From NCBI RefSeq assembly GCF_000685015.1, contig NZ_BAYA01000004.1, positions 372,001 to 436,000 on the forward strand: a stretch of DNA of 64,000 nt. The letters are read 5' to 3'. A program made the position numbers and the translations under genes. The DNA comes from Paraburkholderia bannensis NBRC 103871 (GTDB taxonomy: Bacteria; Pseudomonadota; Gammaproteobacteria; Burkholderiales; Burkholderiaceae). The notes below the pieces were generated by a model. It saw nothing but the letters and a program-made list of their open reading frames with translations. It was not told where the DNA came from and searched no databases. Numbering within the stretch: the stretch's first letter is position 1; each line of letters opens with the position of its first letter. Positions 30,203 through 40,146 of the stretch are shown here, piece after piece.

Positions 30203-30544
30203 ATGAAAATGCTATCGACCATGGCCCTGTTCGCCGCGGGTGTTCTCTGCGCGGTATCCGCGCAAGCCGAAGACGCCACGGTCAAGCCGCAGCAAACCGT
30301 GCAGCTCAAGCCTGGCTCCTATGGCTGTCTTTCGAAGGACAAGCTCGATGCGGTCTCGCAGCACGAGCAGGCCGGCGAGCGTCAGCAGATGCAGGAGTAT
30401 TTCGCCGATTTCCGCTGCCTTTCGACGCCTGATGGCCAGACATTCCGCGTGGTGCGCGTCGACGGCCACGACATCGAGTTCGTGAACGCCGCGAACGCCG
30501 ACGATCAGGGCCTGTGGACCAGCGACCGCTTCATCAAGCAATGA
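30203..30544 (+). CDS. small periplasmic protein of unknown function
   Basis: AGGAGG sits six bases before the ATG at 30203. The 113-residue product starts with a signal peptide (MKMLSTMALFAAGVLCAVSAQ) cleaved after AQA. The mature part has two Cys (YGCLSK and FRCLS) that may form a disulphide. I recognise no family. Confidence 0.75.
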   Translation: MKMLSTMALFAAGVLCAVSAQAEDATVKPQQTVQLKPGSYGCLSKDKLDAVSQHEQAGERQQMQEYFADFRCLSTPDGQTFRVVRVDGHDIEFVNAANADDQGLWTSDRFIKQ

Positions 30545-30700
30545 CGCCCGCCCGGGCGTGAGCCGCTGCGGCGTCACGGCGCCGTCATTTTCGTGTCAGA
30601 CCATGCCGGATGACCCGGCATGCCGCCGTCTGAAGAATGCGGCACAGGACGTGCTGGAACTCGCTATCATGTGCGGCTTTTGCGCGGCGCGGGATTCGGC

Positions 30701-31255
30701 ATGGCACTCAAATCGACCATCTTCAAGGCAGAACTTCAGATTGCGGACATGGACCGGCATTACTACGCCGACCATGCGCTCACGATCGCCTGCCATCCGT
30801 CGGAAACCGACGATCGCATGATGGTGCGTATCGCCGCCTTCGCGCTGTTCGCGGGCGAGCGCCTGGAGTTCTGCAAGGGCCTGTCGGACACCGACGAACC
30901 GGATCTCTGGAGCAAGGACTACACCGGCGCGATCCAGACGTGGATCGAGGTCGGCCAGCCGGACGAGCGCCGCATCGCCAAGGCAAGCGGGCGTTCCGAA
31001 GAGGTCATCGTGATCGCGTACGGCGGCCGCACCTCGGACATCTGGTGGCAGGGCGTGCGCGGCAAGGTGGAACGCCTGCGCAACGTGACCGTGTGGTCGC
31101 TGGGCGAGGGCGTGGCCGCCGCGCTGGGCAAGCTCGCGGAGCGCACCATGCGCCTGCAATGCACCGTCCAGGACGGCGCCGCCTGGATCGGCAGCGAGAA
31201 AAGCGAACCGGTGGCGGTCGAATGGACGGTGCTCAAGGCGCCCGAGAACGTTTGA
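30701..31255 (+). CDS. yaeQ: YaeQ family protein
   Basis: From the ATG at 30701 the protein has 184 residues and matches YaeQ along its length: MALKSTIFKAELQIADMDRH, LWSKDYTGAIQTWIEVGQPD and RTSDIWWQ. The family has a PD-(D/E)XK-like fold but no settled role. A longer frame from 30620 has no ribosome site or similarity. Confidence 0.92.
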   Translation: MALKSTIFKAELQIADMDRHYYADHALTIACHPSETDDRMMVRIAAFALFAGERLEFCKGLSDTDEPDLWSKDYTGAIQTWIEVGQPDERRIAKASGRSEEVIVIAYGGRTSDIWWQGVRGKVERLRNVTVWSLGEGVAAALGKLAERTMRLQCTVQDGAAWIGSEKSEPVAVEWTVLKAPENV

Positions 31256-31259
31256 ACCG

Positions 31260-31715
31260 TCAGGCCGCGGGCGGCCCATTAAGCCCATTAAGCCCATTAA
31301 GCCCATTAAGCCCATTAGGCCTATTAGGCCCTTTAAGCTCGATCATGTTGCCTTCGGGGTCGAACAGATACAGCGACGGCCCCAGACCCTGCGCGCCATA
31401 ACGATCGACCACCTCGCCGGGCTGCGCCCCGGATTGCGCGAGCCAGGCTTTCAGCGCCTCGCCGTCGAACGGCTCCACGCGCAGACACAGATGATCCATG
31501 TTGCGGCCAGCGCCGCCTTGCGCGTTGCGGTCGAGCGGGCCGCCCGCCGTAATCAGATCGACGAGCGAGCGCCCCGCGCGCAACTGCACCAGCCCTAACT
31601 CGCGCTCTTCGCGTTCGACTCGACACCCCAGAACATCGCAGTAAAAGCGTGTCATGGCCGCCGGGTCTGCCGCGCGGATCACGACATGATCGATTTCGCG
31701 AATCTGGATCTGCAT
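31260..31715 (-). CDS. VOC (glyoxalase-fold) protein with repeat tail
   Basis: From the ATG at 31715 the protein has 151 residues. It contains a VOC domain: IDHVVIRAADPAAMTRFYCD at the start, the second metal-ligand region NMDHLCLRV, and DPEGNMIELKGP with the third-ligand Glu. It may bind a divalent metal and process a small substrate. The last 20 residues are NGLNGLNG-type repeats encoded by a 9-bp tandem array, not part of the fold. Confidence 0.88.
   Translation of the reverse strand: MQIQIREIDHVVIRAADPAAMTRFYCDVLGCRVEREERELGLVQLRAGRSLVDLITAGGPLDRNAQGGAGRNMDHLCLRVEPFDGEALKAWLAQSGAQPGEVVDRYGAQGLGPSLYLFDPEGNMIELKGPNRPNGLNGLNGLNGLNGPPAA
31274..31331. repeat. 9-bp tandem repeat in the VOC gene
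   Basis: Four copies of GCCCATTAA, then GCCCATTAG, GCCTATTAG and a last degenerate copy. In the leftward frame each unit adds Leu-Asn-Gly. The unit is a multiple of three, so copy-number changes keep the frame. Confidence 0.85.
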
Positions 31716-31795
31716 GATGGGCCTCGCTGCGACGCGTGAACGGATCGAGGCAGTGTAGAGGGAAGGCGGGCGCGGCGCGTGCAAAAACGCTGGAC

Positions 31796-31826
31796 GAAAA
31801 AAAGCCCGCTGCTGTGAGCGGGCTTA
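31796..31826 (-). terminator. hairpin with A/T tail, possible terminator or leader
   Basis: AAGCCCGCT (31802-31810) and AAGCCCGCT reverse-complement AGCGGGCTT (31817-31825) form a 9-bp stem. The left side is a run of A, which makes a terminator for leftward transcripts. On the other strand it stands directly before a strong double Shine-Dalgarno site. Confidence 0.6.
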
Positions 31827-31845
31827 ATCCATATCAGGAGGAGAC

Positions 31846-31989
31846 ATGGAGGAGACAAGAACCACTATACACAGCGGTCTGACGCGTTGCAACAAGTTTT
31901 TAAGGGAAAACCCGCAATGGTGCCAAATTGTCGCAGGTGCACCGTGGGGCATCATGGACGCCCCTGAAAGGGGCAAGCTCGCCGCCTGA
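31846..31989 (+). CDS. possible small protein behind a double Shine-Dalgarno site
   Basis: AGGAGGAGAC precedes the ATG at 31846 and GGAGGAG follows it directly. The frame encodes 47 residues (MEETRTTIHSGLTRCNKFLR...) with no signal peptide or membrane segment. The hairpin just upstream, the doubled ribosome site and the lack of similarity suggest a small regulatory or leader peptide. The coding call is uncertain. Confidence 0.35.
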   Translation: MEETRTTIHSGLTRCNKFLRENPQWCQIVAGAPWGIMDAPERGKLAA

Positions 31990-32120
31990 CCAACGTGGCC
32001 CGAAGGGGCAAAATAGCGCTTCAGCCGTACGCTCGAACGACAGCGCAAGATCCGGCGCGCCGGCGCAGCGGCGCACGCCTACAGTGGGGCCATCGAATCC
32101 GCTCTCACGGGAGTCCTGAC

Positions 32121-33287
32121 ATGAACGCTGTCCCCTCCGCCGCTCCCAAAACCCTCGACGTCGCCGACGACGCCGCGCGCTGGGCCGCCATCGCCGCACG
32201 CGACGCCCGCGCTGACGGCGCATTTTTCTACGGCGTGCGCACGACGGGCGTGTTCTGCCGTCCGTCCTGCGCTTCACGCCTGCCGCGCCGCGAAAACGTC
32301 GAGTTTTTCGCCGATGCCGACAGCGCCCGCGCCGCCGGGTTTCGCGAGTGCAAGCGCTGCCGGCCGGGCGGCTTGCCGCGCGAGCTGGAGATCGTGCGCC
32401 GCGCCTGCGCCGCCCTCGACGCCGATCCGCAGGAGCGCCTCACGCTCGCCCAGCTCGGCGAGGCGGTGCACCTGAGCCCGTTCCACCTGCAGCGCCTCTT
32501 CAAGCGCGTGCTGGGCGTGTCGCCGCGCCAGTATCAGGCGGCCAGACGCGGCGCCGTCCTGCGCGACGCGCTCGCGCAAGGCGCCGACGTCACCCGCGCC
32601 AGCGCCGATGCGGGCTTCAACTCGTCGTCGCGACTCTACGAGAGCGTGGCAGGGGAGCTCGGCATGGCGCCCTCGGCGTTCCGGCGCAAGGGGGCGGGCC
32701 TGACGATCCGCTATGCGGGCGCGGCCACGCCGCTTGGGCGCGTGCTCGTCGCGGCGACGGACAAGGGCATTTGCCGGATCGCTTTCGGCGATAGCGCAAA
32801 AACGTTGAGCGAAAGCCTGCGCGCCGATTTCGAGAACGCCCGCTGTATCGAGGACGCCGCAGGTCTCGCGCCCTTCGTCGCGCAGATCGACGCCTATCTG
32901 CACGGGCGCAGCGAGCGCATCGAGCTGCCGCTCGACATCGCCGCGACGGCGTTCCAGCAGCGCGTCTGGGACGCGCTCCAGCGCATTCCCTACGGCCAGA
33001 CGCGCAGCTACACCGAGATCGCCGAAACCGTGGGTTCGCCGCGCGCGGTGCGCGCCGTGGCAAGCGCGTGTGCGTCAAACCCGGTGGCGCTGGCAATTCC
33101 GTGCCACCGCGTCGTGCAAAAGGGCGGCTCGCTCGCGGGCTATCGCTGGGGCCTCGCGCGCAAGGCTGCGCTGATCGACGCCGAAGCGCGCGCGGGCGAA
33201 GTCCAGGTGACGCAGGACAACGTGCAGCCCACGACGAAACTCGAACGGCGCGAGCGCGCCAGCAATCCGCCGGAGACCACTGTTTGA
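32121..33287 (+). CDS. ada: bifunctional DNA alkylation repair protein/regulator Ada
   Basis: From the ATG at 32121 the protein has 388 residues. The N-terminal methylphosphotriester domain has the Cys4 zinc site (Cys46, Cys50, Cys77, Cys80; FCRPSC and CKRC). An AraC helix-turn-helix follows (LSPFHLQRLFKRVLGVSPRQ). The C-terminal O6-methylguanine methyltransferase has the active site IPCHRVV (Cys328). The methylated form activates ada and alkA in the family. An upstream in-frame ATG at 31995 lacks support. alkA follows with a 4-nt overlap. Confidence 0.96.
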   Translation: MNAVPSAAPKTLDVADDAARWAAIAARDARADGAFFYGVRTTGVFCRPSCASRLPRRENVEFFADADSARAAGFRECKRCRPGGLPRELEIVRRACAALDADPQERLTLAQLGEAVHLSPFHLQRLFKRVLGVSPRQYQAARRGAVLRDALAQGADVTRASADAGFNSSSRLYESVAGELGMAPSAFRRKGAGLTIRYAGAATPLGRVLVAATDKGICRIAFGDSAKTLSESLRADFENARCIEDAAGLAPFVAQIDAYLHGRSERIELPLDIAATAFQQRVWDALQRIPYGQTRSYTEIAETVGSPRAVRAVASACASNPVALAIPCHRVVQKGGSLAGYRWGLARKAALIDAEARAGEVQVTQDNVQPTTKLERRERASNPPETTV

Positions 33288-34267
33288 GCGCCGTCCTGCC
33301 ATTCGTCGAATCCTCCGAAGTGCCGGGCGCGACGCTCGAACTGCCCTTCCGCGCGCCCTACGACTGGCCGCGCATGCTTCGCTTCCTGGCGGGCCGCGCA
33401 ACGCCCGGCGTCGAAGCCGTCGAAGACGGCGCGTGGCTGCGCGCCATCGACTTCAACGGCGCGAGCGGCACGCTCGCCGTGCGCCGGCACGCACGCAAGC
33501 ACTGCCTCGTCGCACAGATCGATGGGCCGGTGAGCGCGCACGCGGCCGCGCTCGCCGCGCCGCTCGCACGCGTGTTCGACATCCACGCCGATCCTGCGGC
33601 GATCGGTGCTGCGCTGAGCGCCGATCCGTGGCTCGCGCCGCTCGTCGACGCAGCACCCGGGCTGCGCGTGCCGGGCGCGTGGTCGGGCTTCGAGCTGGTG
33701 GTGCGCGCGATCGTTGGCCAGCAGGTGAGCGTGAAGGCCGCGACCACGATCGTCGGGCGGCTCGTGGCGCGGGTCGGCAAGCCCATCGAGGGCCATCCGC
33801 ATGCGCTCACCGCGTGGCGTTTTCCCACGCCCGCAGACCTGGCCGTGGCCGATCTCGCGGGCATTGGCATGCCGGGCAAGCGGGTCGCGGCGTTGCAGGG
33901 TTTCGCGGCCGCCGTGGCGAGCGGCGAAGTCGCCATCGAACGCACGTTGGCACCCGGCAAAGGCCGCAAAACCGCGGCTGCAAGCGACGCCGCCACGCTC
34001 GACGCCATGCGCGCGGCGCTACTCGCGCTGCCGGGCATCGGCCCGTGGACGGTGGAATACGTGGCGATGCGCGCGTGGCGCGACGCCGACGCCTGGCCTG
34101 CCACCGATCTGGTGCTGATGCAGACCATCGCGGCGCGCGACCCGGCGCTCGCGCGCGCCACGCAGCAGCGTGCCCGCACGCACACCTGGCGTCCCTGGCG
34201 CGCCTACGCGGCCATGCATCTCTGGAACGAAATCGCCGATCGCGCCGGCGCCGCGCGCGGCGGTTGA
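33284..34267 (+). CDS. alkA: DNA-3-methyladenine glycosylase II
   Basis: A TTG at 33284 overlaps the ada stop (TTGA), with GGAG eight bases upstream, and gives 327 residues. The N-terminal TBP-like part starts ELPFRAPYDWPRMLRFLAGR; the HhH-GPD domain has GFELVVRAIVGQQVSVKAAT, LPGIGPWTVEYVAMRAW and the catalytic Asp in PATDLVLMQ. It removes alkylated bases. No ATG lies upstream of the conserved region except in a frame through ada, so TTG is preferred. ada and alkA form one operon. Confidence 0.93.
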   Translation: MSAVLPFVESSEVPGATLELPFRAPYDWPRMLRFLAGRATPGVEAVEDGAWLRAIDFNGASGTLAVRRHARKHCLVAQIDGPVSAHAAALAAPLARVFDIHADPAAIGAALSADPWLAPLVDAAPGLRVPGAWSGFELVVRAIVGQQVSVKAATTIVGRLVARVGKPIEGHPHALTAWRFPTPADLAVADLAGIGMPGKRVAALQGFAAAVASGEVAIERTLAPGKGRKTAAASDAATLDAMRAALLALPGIGPWTVEYVAMRAWRDADAWPATDLVLMQTIAARDPALARATQQRARTHTWRPWRAYAAMHLWNEIADRAGAARGG

Positions 34268-34559
34268 GGCGCGGGTTGATCTGTCTCAACCACACGGCGA
34301 TCGACGCCGTAGCATCAGCTTCGACAACGTAACGCCGGTCGCCCATGCGGCGGCTAACAAAACGTCCAAAGCCTTGCCAGCTCTGGCTTCCGGCAAGGTC
34401 GCACTGGTCGCAAAGGCACGCCCGAAGTGGCCTCAAGCAGGTCTTTCGGCGAGATGTTAAAGTGCCCGCTACCGAAAAATTCCCTGCCAGCGGCGCGCGC
34501 ATGTATGCAACAGCGTGCAATAGCGGCGCCGCTGCCGGCCAGTGCCCGACCATCCCTCA

Positions 34560-36182
34560 ATGCCAGACACGACCTCTACACGCACGAACGACGTTCTCAC
34601 GCAGCGCCTTTCCGTGCTGAGCGCCGGGCCGCATCGCGACGCGCTCACGCGCGGTCTGCGCGGCATCGAAAAGGAAAGCCTGCGGGTCACGCGCGACGGC
34701 CATCTCGCGATGACGCCGCATTCCGCGGCGCTGGGTTCGGCGCTCACGCATCCGTCGCTCACGACCGACTACTCGGAAGCGCTCATCGAAATCATCACGC
34801 CCGCCGAGCAAGACGCGTCCATCACGCTCGACAAGCTCGACGAGCTGCATCGCTACGTCTACGCCGTGCTCGCGCGCGACGGCGAAATGCTCTGGAACGA
34901 ATCGATGCCGGGCCTGCTGCCCGCCAGCGACGACGGCATTCCCATCGCGCGTTACGGCAGCTCGAATATTGGCAAGCTGAAGTACGTCTACCGCATGGGT
35001 CTCGCGCTGCGTTACGGCCGCACCATGCAGTGCATCGCGGGCATTCACTACAACTATTCGCTCAACGAAGAAGTGTGGCGCGTGCTGCATGCGCACGATC
35101 AGTCGACGGCCACGCAGACGGATTACCAGTCGGAACGCTACCTCGCGCTGATCCGTAATTTCCGTCGCACAAGCTGGCTGCTGATGTATCTGTTCGGCGC
35201 TTCGCCTGCGCTCGATGCGCGCTTCCTGCGCGGGCGCGATCACACGCTGCAAAGCCTCGACGCCGACACGCTCTATCTGCCGTACGCGACCAGCCTGCGC
35301 ATGAGCGACCTCGGCTACTCGAACACGACGGGTCAGTCCGCCCTGCGCGCCGACTACGACACGCTGCCGGGTTACCTCGACGCGCTCGCGCAGGCCGTGA
35401 GCCAGCCGTATCCGCCTTATGAGGCAATCGGCACGCATCGCGACGGCGAGTGGGTGCAGATCAACACCAACATCCTGCAGATCGAAAACGAGTTCTATTC
35501 GACGATCCGCCCCAAGCGCGTGACCTGGCCCGGCGAGCGCCCGCTGCATGCGCTTGCCGCGCGCGGCGTGCAGTACGTCGAGGTGCGCTGCATGGACATC
35601 GACCCGTTCGAGCCGACCGGCATCTCGCTCGAAGCGGCGCGTTTTCTCGACGCCTACCTGCTGGCCTGTGCGCTCGACGATAGCCCGCTGCTGCCCGAAG
35701 CCGATTACGCCGAAGCCAACGAGAACTTCGGCCTCGTCACCAAGGAAGGGCGCAAGCCGGGCCTCGTGCTCATGCGCGGCGGTCAGGCTGTGGCGATGCA
35801 GGACTGGGCGGCGGAGCTGTTCGAGAAGATCGAGCGCACCGCAGCGGCGCTCGATGCGCTGCACGGCGGCGACGCCCATGCGCGCGCCCTCGCGGCCCAG
35901 CGCGCGAAGTTCGCCGATGCGTCGCTGACGCCTTCGGCGCGCGTGCTGCAAACGATGCGCGACCAGCAGCAGACCTTCCTGCAATTTGCGCTGGCGCAAA
36001 GCGAGCGCCATGCGGCGGATTTCCTGGCGCGTCCGCTCGATGCGCAGACGACCGCGCATTTCGACACGCTGGCGCGCGAGTCGCTCGACGAGCAGGCCAA
36101 GCTCGAACGCGAGGAAGTCGGTTCGTTCGACGCCTTCGTGGCGGCTTATCGCGCCTACACGCTCAATCGCTTCAGCGTCTGA
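34560..36182 (+). CDS. gshA: glutamate-cysteine ligase (E. coli-type)
   Basis: From the ATG at 34560 the protein has 540 residues. Family blocks are visible: [20 protein letters not shown] near the start, [44 protein letters not shown] and [17 protein letters not shown]. It makes gamma-glutamylcysteine, the first step of glutathione synthesis. A GTG 18 bases upstream is an alternative start. No gshB lies beside it in the window. Confidence 0.95.
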   Translation: MPDTTSTRTNDVLTQRLSVLSAGPHRDALTRGLRGIEKESLRVTRDGHLAMTPHSAALGSALTHPSLTTDYSEALIEIITPAEQDASITLDKLDELHRYVYAVLARDGEMLWNESMPGLLPASDDGIPIARYGSSNIGKLKYVYRMGLALRYGRTMQCIAGIHYNYSLNEEVWRVLHAHDQSTATQTDYQSERYLALIRNFRRTSWLLMYLFGASPALDARFLRGRDHTLQSLDADTLYLPYATSLRMSDLGYSNTTGQSALRADYDTLPGYLDALAQAVSQPYPPYEAIGTHRDGEWVQINTNILQIENEFYSTIRPKRVTWPGERPLHALAARGVQYVEVRCMDIDPFEPTGISLEAARFLDAYLLACALDDSPLLPEADYAEANENFGLVTKEGRKPGLVLMRGGQAVAMQDWAAELFEKIERTAAALDALHGGDAHARALAAQRAKFADASLTPSARVLQTMRDQQQTFLQFALAQSERHAADFLARPLDAQTTAHFDTLARESLDEQAKLEREEVGSFDAFVAAYRAYTLNRFSV

Positions 36183-36372
36183 CTTCGGGTTTTTCCGACG
36201 TCGGCTTACGCGCAGCGGGCATCGCACTTGCGGAGATTGCCTTTGGACGACGCCCGCTGCGCGTCTAATCCTGCTTCCATCCCTTATAGTCACGCAGGGA
36301 CTCCAACGAGTCACGCAACGACAAAACGGACGGGCCGCGCAGCGCGCGCCCCTAAAGGGAGGAACCCACGCG

Positions 36373-36855
36373 ATGAAACGAACCCTGCCGATCCTGCTCT
36401 GCGCGGCGCTGGCAGCCTGCGCGCCGCGCGGCCAGGTCGACCCCGACGTCATGCAGATCGCCACGGCGCCGCTCATGTGCAGCGACAAGCCGCAGTGCGA
36501 CATCTGGTGGCAACGCGCCCAGGACTGGGTGCGCGGCCATTCGATGTATGAAGTGCAAACCGTCACCGATTCACTGATCCAGACCGCAGGCCCTGGCGGC
36601 GGCAAGCGCGCGCTCGCCTACGAGATCACCAAAACGCCGAACGGCGACGGCACCACCACCATCGGCTTCGCGGCCCATTGCGACAGTTCGATCGGCTGCA
36701 AGCCCGACCCGTGGGCCGCAGGCGCGGCGTTCAAGCAATACGTGCGCACCGGCATCGAACAGTCGATCCCCAACTCCGGCGACAAGAGCGATACCGGTGC
36801 TGCGCCGCTGCCCGCTTCGGCGGCTGCACCCACGGCCTCGGCTTCCGCGCCCTGA
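36373..36855 (+). CDS. hypothetical lipoprotein
   Basis: GGAGG lies 11 bases before the ATG at 36373. The 160-residue protein has a lipoprotein signal (MKRTLPILLCAALAACAPRG; Cys near 16). The body holds CDIWWQRAQDWV, and a low-complexity Ala/Pro/Ser tail ends it. Four further Cys could pair. No family recognised; likely outer-membrane or periplasmic. Confidence 0.75.
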   Translation: MKRTLPILLCAALAACAPRGQVDPDVMQIATAPLMCSDKPQCDIWWQRAQDWVRGHSMYEVQTVTDSLIQTAGPGGGKRALAYEITKTPNGDGTTTIGFAAHCDSSIGCKPDPWAAGAAFKQYVRTGIEQSIPNSGDKSDTGAAPLPASAAAPTASASAP

Positions 36856-37091
36856 GTCTTTTGCGACGCAACTGGCGTCCCCTCACGCCCCGGATTGTCC
36901 GGGGCGTGCGCATCGAAAGTCGGAATCGTCTGAAATCAAATTCGACAGATTCAGATGGACTCCGAATCGAATCAGTCCGATTGCGGATTTAAGCATTTTC
37001 TGATTGGGCGAATTATCGAGGCCCCGTATCTTGGGCCTGCTTCGGCGTGCGCCGGACGGTTTCATTCCTCCTCAATCATTCGAATCCAAAA

Positions 37092-37805
37092 ATGAAAATG
37101 CGACTTCTGCCAGCCAGCGTGCTGGGTTTCCTGATCGTCGTCGCCGCTGGTTGCACCACCGCGTCGGGGCCTATGCACAATCTCGACGTCGTGACGCTCG
37201 CCAACGGCACGCAAGCGTATCGCGTGCAATGTCAGGGGCTGTTCGAAAGCTCCAAGGCGTGCATGAAGAAGGTCAACGAGATCTGTGGCGACAAGCAGCC
37301 GCTGCGCGTTTCGTCGGTCGACCGCGCCGCCTCCGGCTTCCAGCCTGAAAACGATCCGCGCGAGATTCTCTTCGTCTGCCAGGCGCCGCAGCCGGTCGTG
37401 CAGCAAACGACCCCAACGCCGCCGCCTCCGCCTCCGGAAGTCCAGTCGCCGCGCACAATCACGCTAAACGCAGACGCCAACTTCGCGATCAACAAATACG
37501 ATCTGCTGCCGGCCGGCAAGCAGGCGCTCGACAAGTTCATCGCAGACAGCGACGGCGTGAATATCGGCACGGTCATCGTCGACGGTCATACCGACTCGAC
37601 GGGTTCAAAAGCGCTGAACGATCGCCTCTCGCTGCGCCGTGCGCAAACCGTGCGCAACTATCTGCAATCGCATGGTCTGCACGCCGGTCAGTACGAAGTA
37701 CACGGCTACGGCGCAGCGAAGCCGGTCGCCTCGAACGCGACCGTCGAAGGCCGCGCGCAGAATCGCCGGGTCGAAATCCAGACTAACGGCGTGACGGCCC
37801 GCTAA
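37092..37805 (+). CDS. OmpA-family lipoprotein
   Basis: From the ATG at 37092 the protein has 237 residues. A lipobox VVAAGC is followed by a variable region, a Pro-rich linker (TTPTPPPPPPEVQSP) and a C-terminal OmpA domain (NADANFAINKYDLLPAGKQA, then DGHTDSTGSKALNDRLSLRR) that binds peptidoglycan. It links the outer membrane to the cell wall. It is convergent with emrB. Confidence 0.9.
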   Translation: MKMRLLPASVLGFLIVVAAGCTTASGPMHNLDVVTLANGTQAYRVQCQGLFESSKACMKKVNEICGDKQPLRVSSVDRAASGFQPENDPREILFVCQAPQPVVQQTTPTPPPPPPEVQSPRTITLNADANFAINKYDLLPAGKQALDKFIADSDGVNIGTVIVDGHTDSTGSKALNDRLSLRRAQTVRNYLQSHGLHAGQYEVHGYGAAKPVASNATVEGRAQNRRVEIQTNGVTAR

Positions 37806-37859
37806 GTCGCGAGGCCGGGACAAATACCCAGGAAAACGGCGCGGACTGTCCTTGGGCCT

Positions 37860-39428
37860 TCAGTGGCCCAGCGACGGTCCCGCGCCTTTTTTGGGCTTCG
37901 TAATCCACACCAGCACGGCCAGCACGAGGAACACGACGCACGAAATGCGGAAGAAGTCGTTGGTCGCCATCATGTAGCCCTGCGACGTCACCACGTCGTT
38001 GATCTTCGCGGTCATGCTTTGGCCCGCGTAGCCGATACTCGCCAGCGCGTCCTGATACGCCCGGGTATTCGGCGAATACACGTTCACCGATTCCGAGAGC
38101 ACCGCATGGTGATAGATCGCGTCGTCTTCCCAGAACGTCGAACTGATCGCCGTGCCAATCGCGCCCGACAGCGTGCGCAGGAAGTTCGACAGACCCGACG
38201 CGCTCGCCAGGCGCTCATCGGAAATGCTCGATAGCGTGATGGTCGTCATCGGCACGAAGAAGCCCGCCACGCCAATGCCCTGCACCAGACGCGGCAGGAT
38301 CACCTGTCCGAACGACACATCGAGCGTGAACGTCGAATTCCAGATCGACACGAACGCGAACACCAGGAACGCCAGGCTCGCCACGAGGCGCAGATCGAGC
38401 CGGTGCATATTGCGCCCGATCAAGGGCGACAGCACGAGCGCGAGCAGGCCCACGGGTGCTGTCGCAAGACCGGCGATCCCGGCCGTGTAGCCCATCACCG
38501 TTTGCAGCCAGAGCGGGAAGATCACCACCGAGCCGAAGAACGCCATGAAGCCGAACGAGATGATCAACGCACCGAGCGCGAAGTTGCGGTCGCGGAACAG
38601 CGAGAGATCGACAACAGGCTCTTTTTCCGTGGCCTCCCACGCGAGCATGAAGGCGAGCGACACGACCGCGATGATCGCCAGCGCGACGATGAAGCCCGAA
38701 TTGAACCAGTCGCGATCCTTGCCCAGGTCGAGCATCATCTGCAGGCACGACACGCCGATTACGAGCAGCGCGAGACCCACGGCGTCGATGCGCTGCTTCG
38801 TGATCTTCGTTTCACGGCCGCGCAGCAACAGATAGGCGCACACGCCGGAGAACAGGCCGATTGGCACGTTGATGTAGAAGATCCACGGCCACGTGTAGTT
38901 GTCGGTGATGTAGCCGCCCATCACGGGGCCGAAAATCGGCGCGACGATCACCGTCATCGCCCAGAGGCCGAGCGCGAGCCCGCGTTTCTCGGGCGGATAC
39001 GAGCGCATCAGAATGGTCTGCGAAAGCGGCACCATCGGGCCGGAGACGAGACCCTGCACCAGCCGGAAGGCGATCAGCGTTTCGAAGTTCGTCGCGAAGC
39101 CGCAGGCCGCCGAAGCGATCGTGAACAGGATCACCGAGAGCGTAAAGAGGCGCACCTCGCCCACGCGGCGCGCGAGCCAGCCCGTGAGCGGCACGGCGAT
39201 TGCCGAGGCCACGGAATACGACGAGATCACCCACGTGCCCTCGCTGTTGGCCACGCCCAGGTTCCCGGAGATGGTCGGCACGGCGACGTTGGCAATCGAG
39301 GTGTCGAGCACCTCCATGAACGTGCCGAGCGCAAGCCCCACGGTCAGCAGCGCGAGCGTGCCGCCAGACAGGGGCTTGGGCCCGGCGCTGGCCGGGGCGG
39401 AGGCGGGCGCGGCGGTTGAGGCGTCCAT
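37860..39428 (-). CDS. emrB: EmrB/QacA (DHA2) family drug efflux transporter
   Basis: The 522-residue protein has about 14 membrane segments. It shows the DHA2 signature near the start (LDTSIANVAVPTISGNLG), the loop motif WLARRVGEVRLF and motif C (GPVMGGYI). EmrB works with the membrane-fusion protein EmrA and an outer-membrane channel. Here a MarR gene lies 184 bases upstream on the same strand and an outer-membrane factor is 1.5 kb away on the other strand; no EmrA gene is seen. Confidence 0.93.
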   Translation of the reverse strand: MDASTAAPASAPASAGPKPLSGGTLALLTVGLALGTFMEVLDTSIANVAVPTISGNLGVANSEGTWVISSYSVASAIAVPLTGWLARRVGEVRLFTLSVILFTIASAACGFATNFETLIAFRLVQGLVSGPMVPLSQTILMRSYPPEKRGLALGLWAMTVIVAPIFGPVMGGYITDNYTWPWIFYINVPIGLFSGVCAYLLLRGRETKITKQRIDAVGLALLVIGVSCLQMMLDLGKDRDWFNSGFIVALAIIAVVSLAFMLAWEATEKEPVVDLSLFRDRNFALGALIISFGFMAFFGSVVIFPLWLQTVMGYTAGIAGLATAPVGLLALVLSPLIGRNMHRLDLRLVASLAFLVFAFVSIWNSTFTLDVSFGQVILPRLVQGIGVAGFFVPMTTITLSSISDERLASASGLSNFLRTLSGAIGTAISSTFWEDDAIYHHAVLSESVNVYSPNTRAYQDALASIGYAGQSMTAKINDVVTSQGYMMATNDFFRISCVVFLVLAVLVWITKPKKGAGPSLGH

Positions 39429-39612
39429 CTTCAGGTCCTTGTGCAGGATCGTTGGTCGGGACTACAGGTCGACCCTTGCCGCTGCAACAAACAGCATGCG
39501 AACGGTCGTACGTATTTATATGCCAGGGCATTGTCTGCCCAGACAGTTATTTGACGGCAATACGGCCCGCGTGTTGACGCACCCAGCGCGTCCTCGACGG
39601 GCCAGCCGCTTG

Positions 39613-40146
39613 TTACTCAGCAGACGTATCCGCCGCGCTTTCCATGTGGCCGCATACCGCTTGCGTCTGCGCATCGTTGGCGATGAAGCGCTGCAGCAGG
39701 CTGATGAGTGTCGTCACTTCGTCGGCGCTGAATCCGTGGAGCTGCTCGTTCATGACCGAAGCGATCACATCCGGCAATTGCTGCGCTGCGTCGCGGCCGA
39801 GCGACGTGAGTTCGAGTTCCACGACACGGCGATCGACATGGCTGCGCTGCCGCCCGATAAAGCCCTTCTTTTCCAGGCGGTCGAGCATGCGCGTCATCGA
39901 GCCCGTGTCGTACGACAGCACCCGCGACATCTCGTTAGGCGTACGGGCGCGTTCGAACCACAGCAGCATGATCACGCCGATCTGCGACGACGTCAGCCCG
40001 AGCGGCGCGACCGCGCGATCCATGCGCGTGGCCAGCACGTTGCGGGCAGTCGAAAGGAAATAGCCGAGACTCGGCACGACGCCGACCTTGCCCGGCACAT
40101 CCGGCACGTATGGGCCGTCACTCATGGGAAAGACGTTTTCATCCAT
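39613..40146 (-). CDS. MarR-family transcriptional regulator
   Basis: The 177-residue protein has the winged helix of MarR: LGLTSSQIGVIMLLWFERA, TPNEMSRVLSYDTGSMTRML, LEKKGFIGRQRSHVDRRVVE. It is a dimeric repressor released by small ligands. Its place before emrB on the same strand suggests it controls that pump. The ATG may be at 40146 or 40125 (MSDGPYVPDV). Confidence 0.92.
   Translation of the reverse strand: MDENVFPMSDGPYVPDVPGKVGVVPSLGYFLSTARNVLATRMDRAVAPLGLTSSQIGVIMLLWFERARTPNEMSRVLSYDTGSMTRMLDRLEKKGFIGRQRSHVDRRVVELELTSLGRDAAQQLPDVIASVMNEQLHGFSADEVTTLISLLQRFIANDAQTQAVCGHMESAADTSAE

Noticed and set aside
33068-34267. Long alkA frame starting inside ada
   Set aside because: The added residues overlap ada in another frame; the TTG at 33284 with GGAG explains the start.
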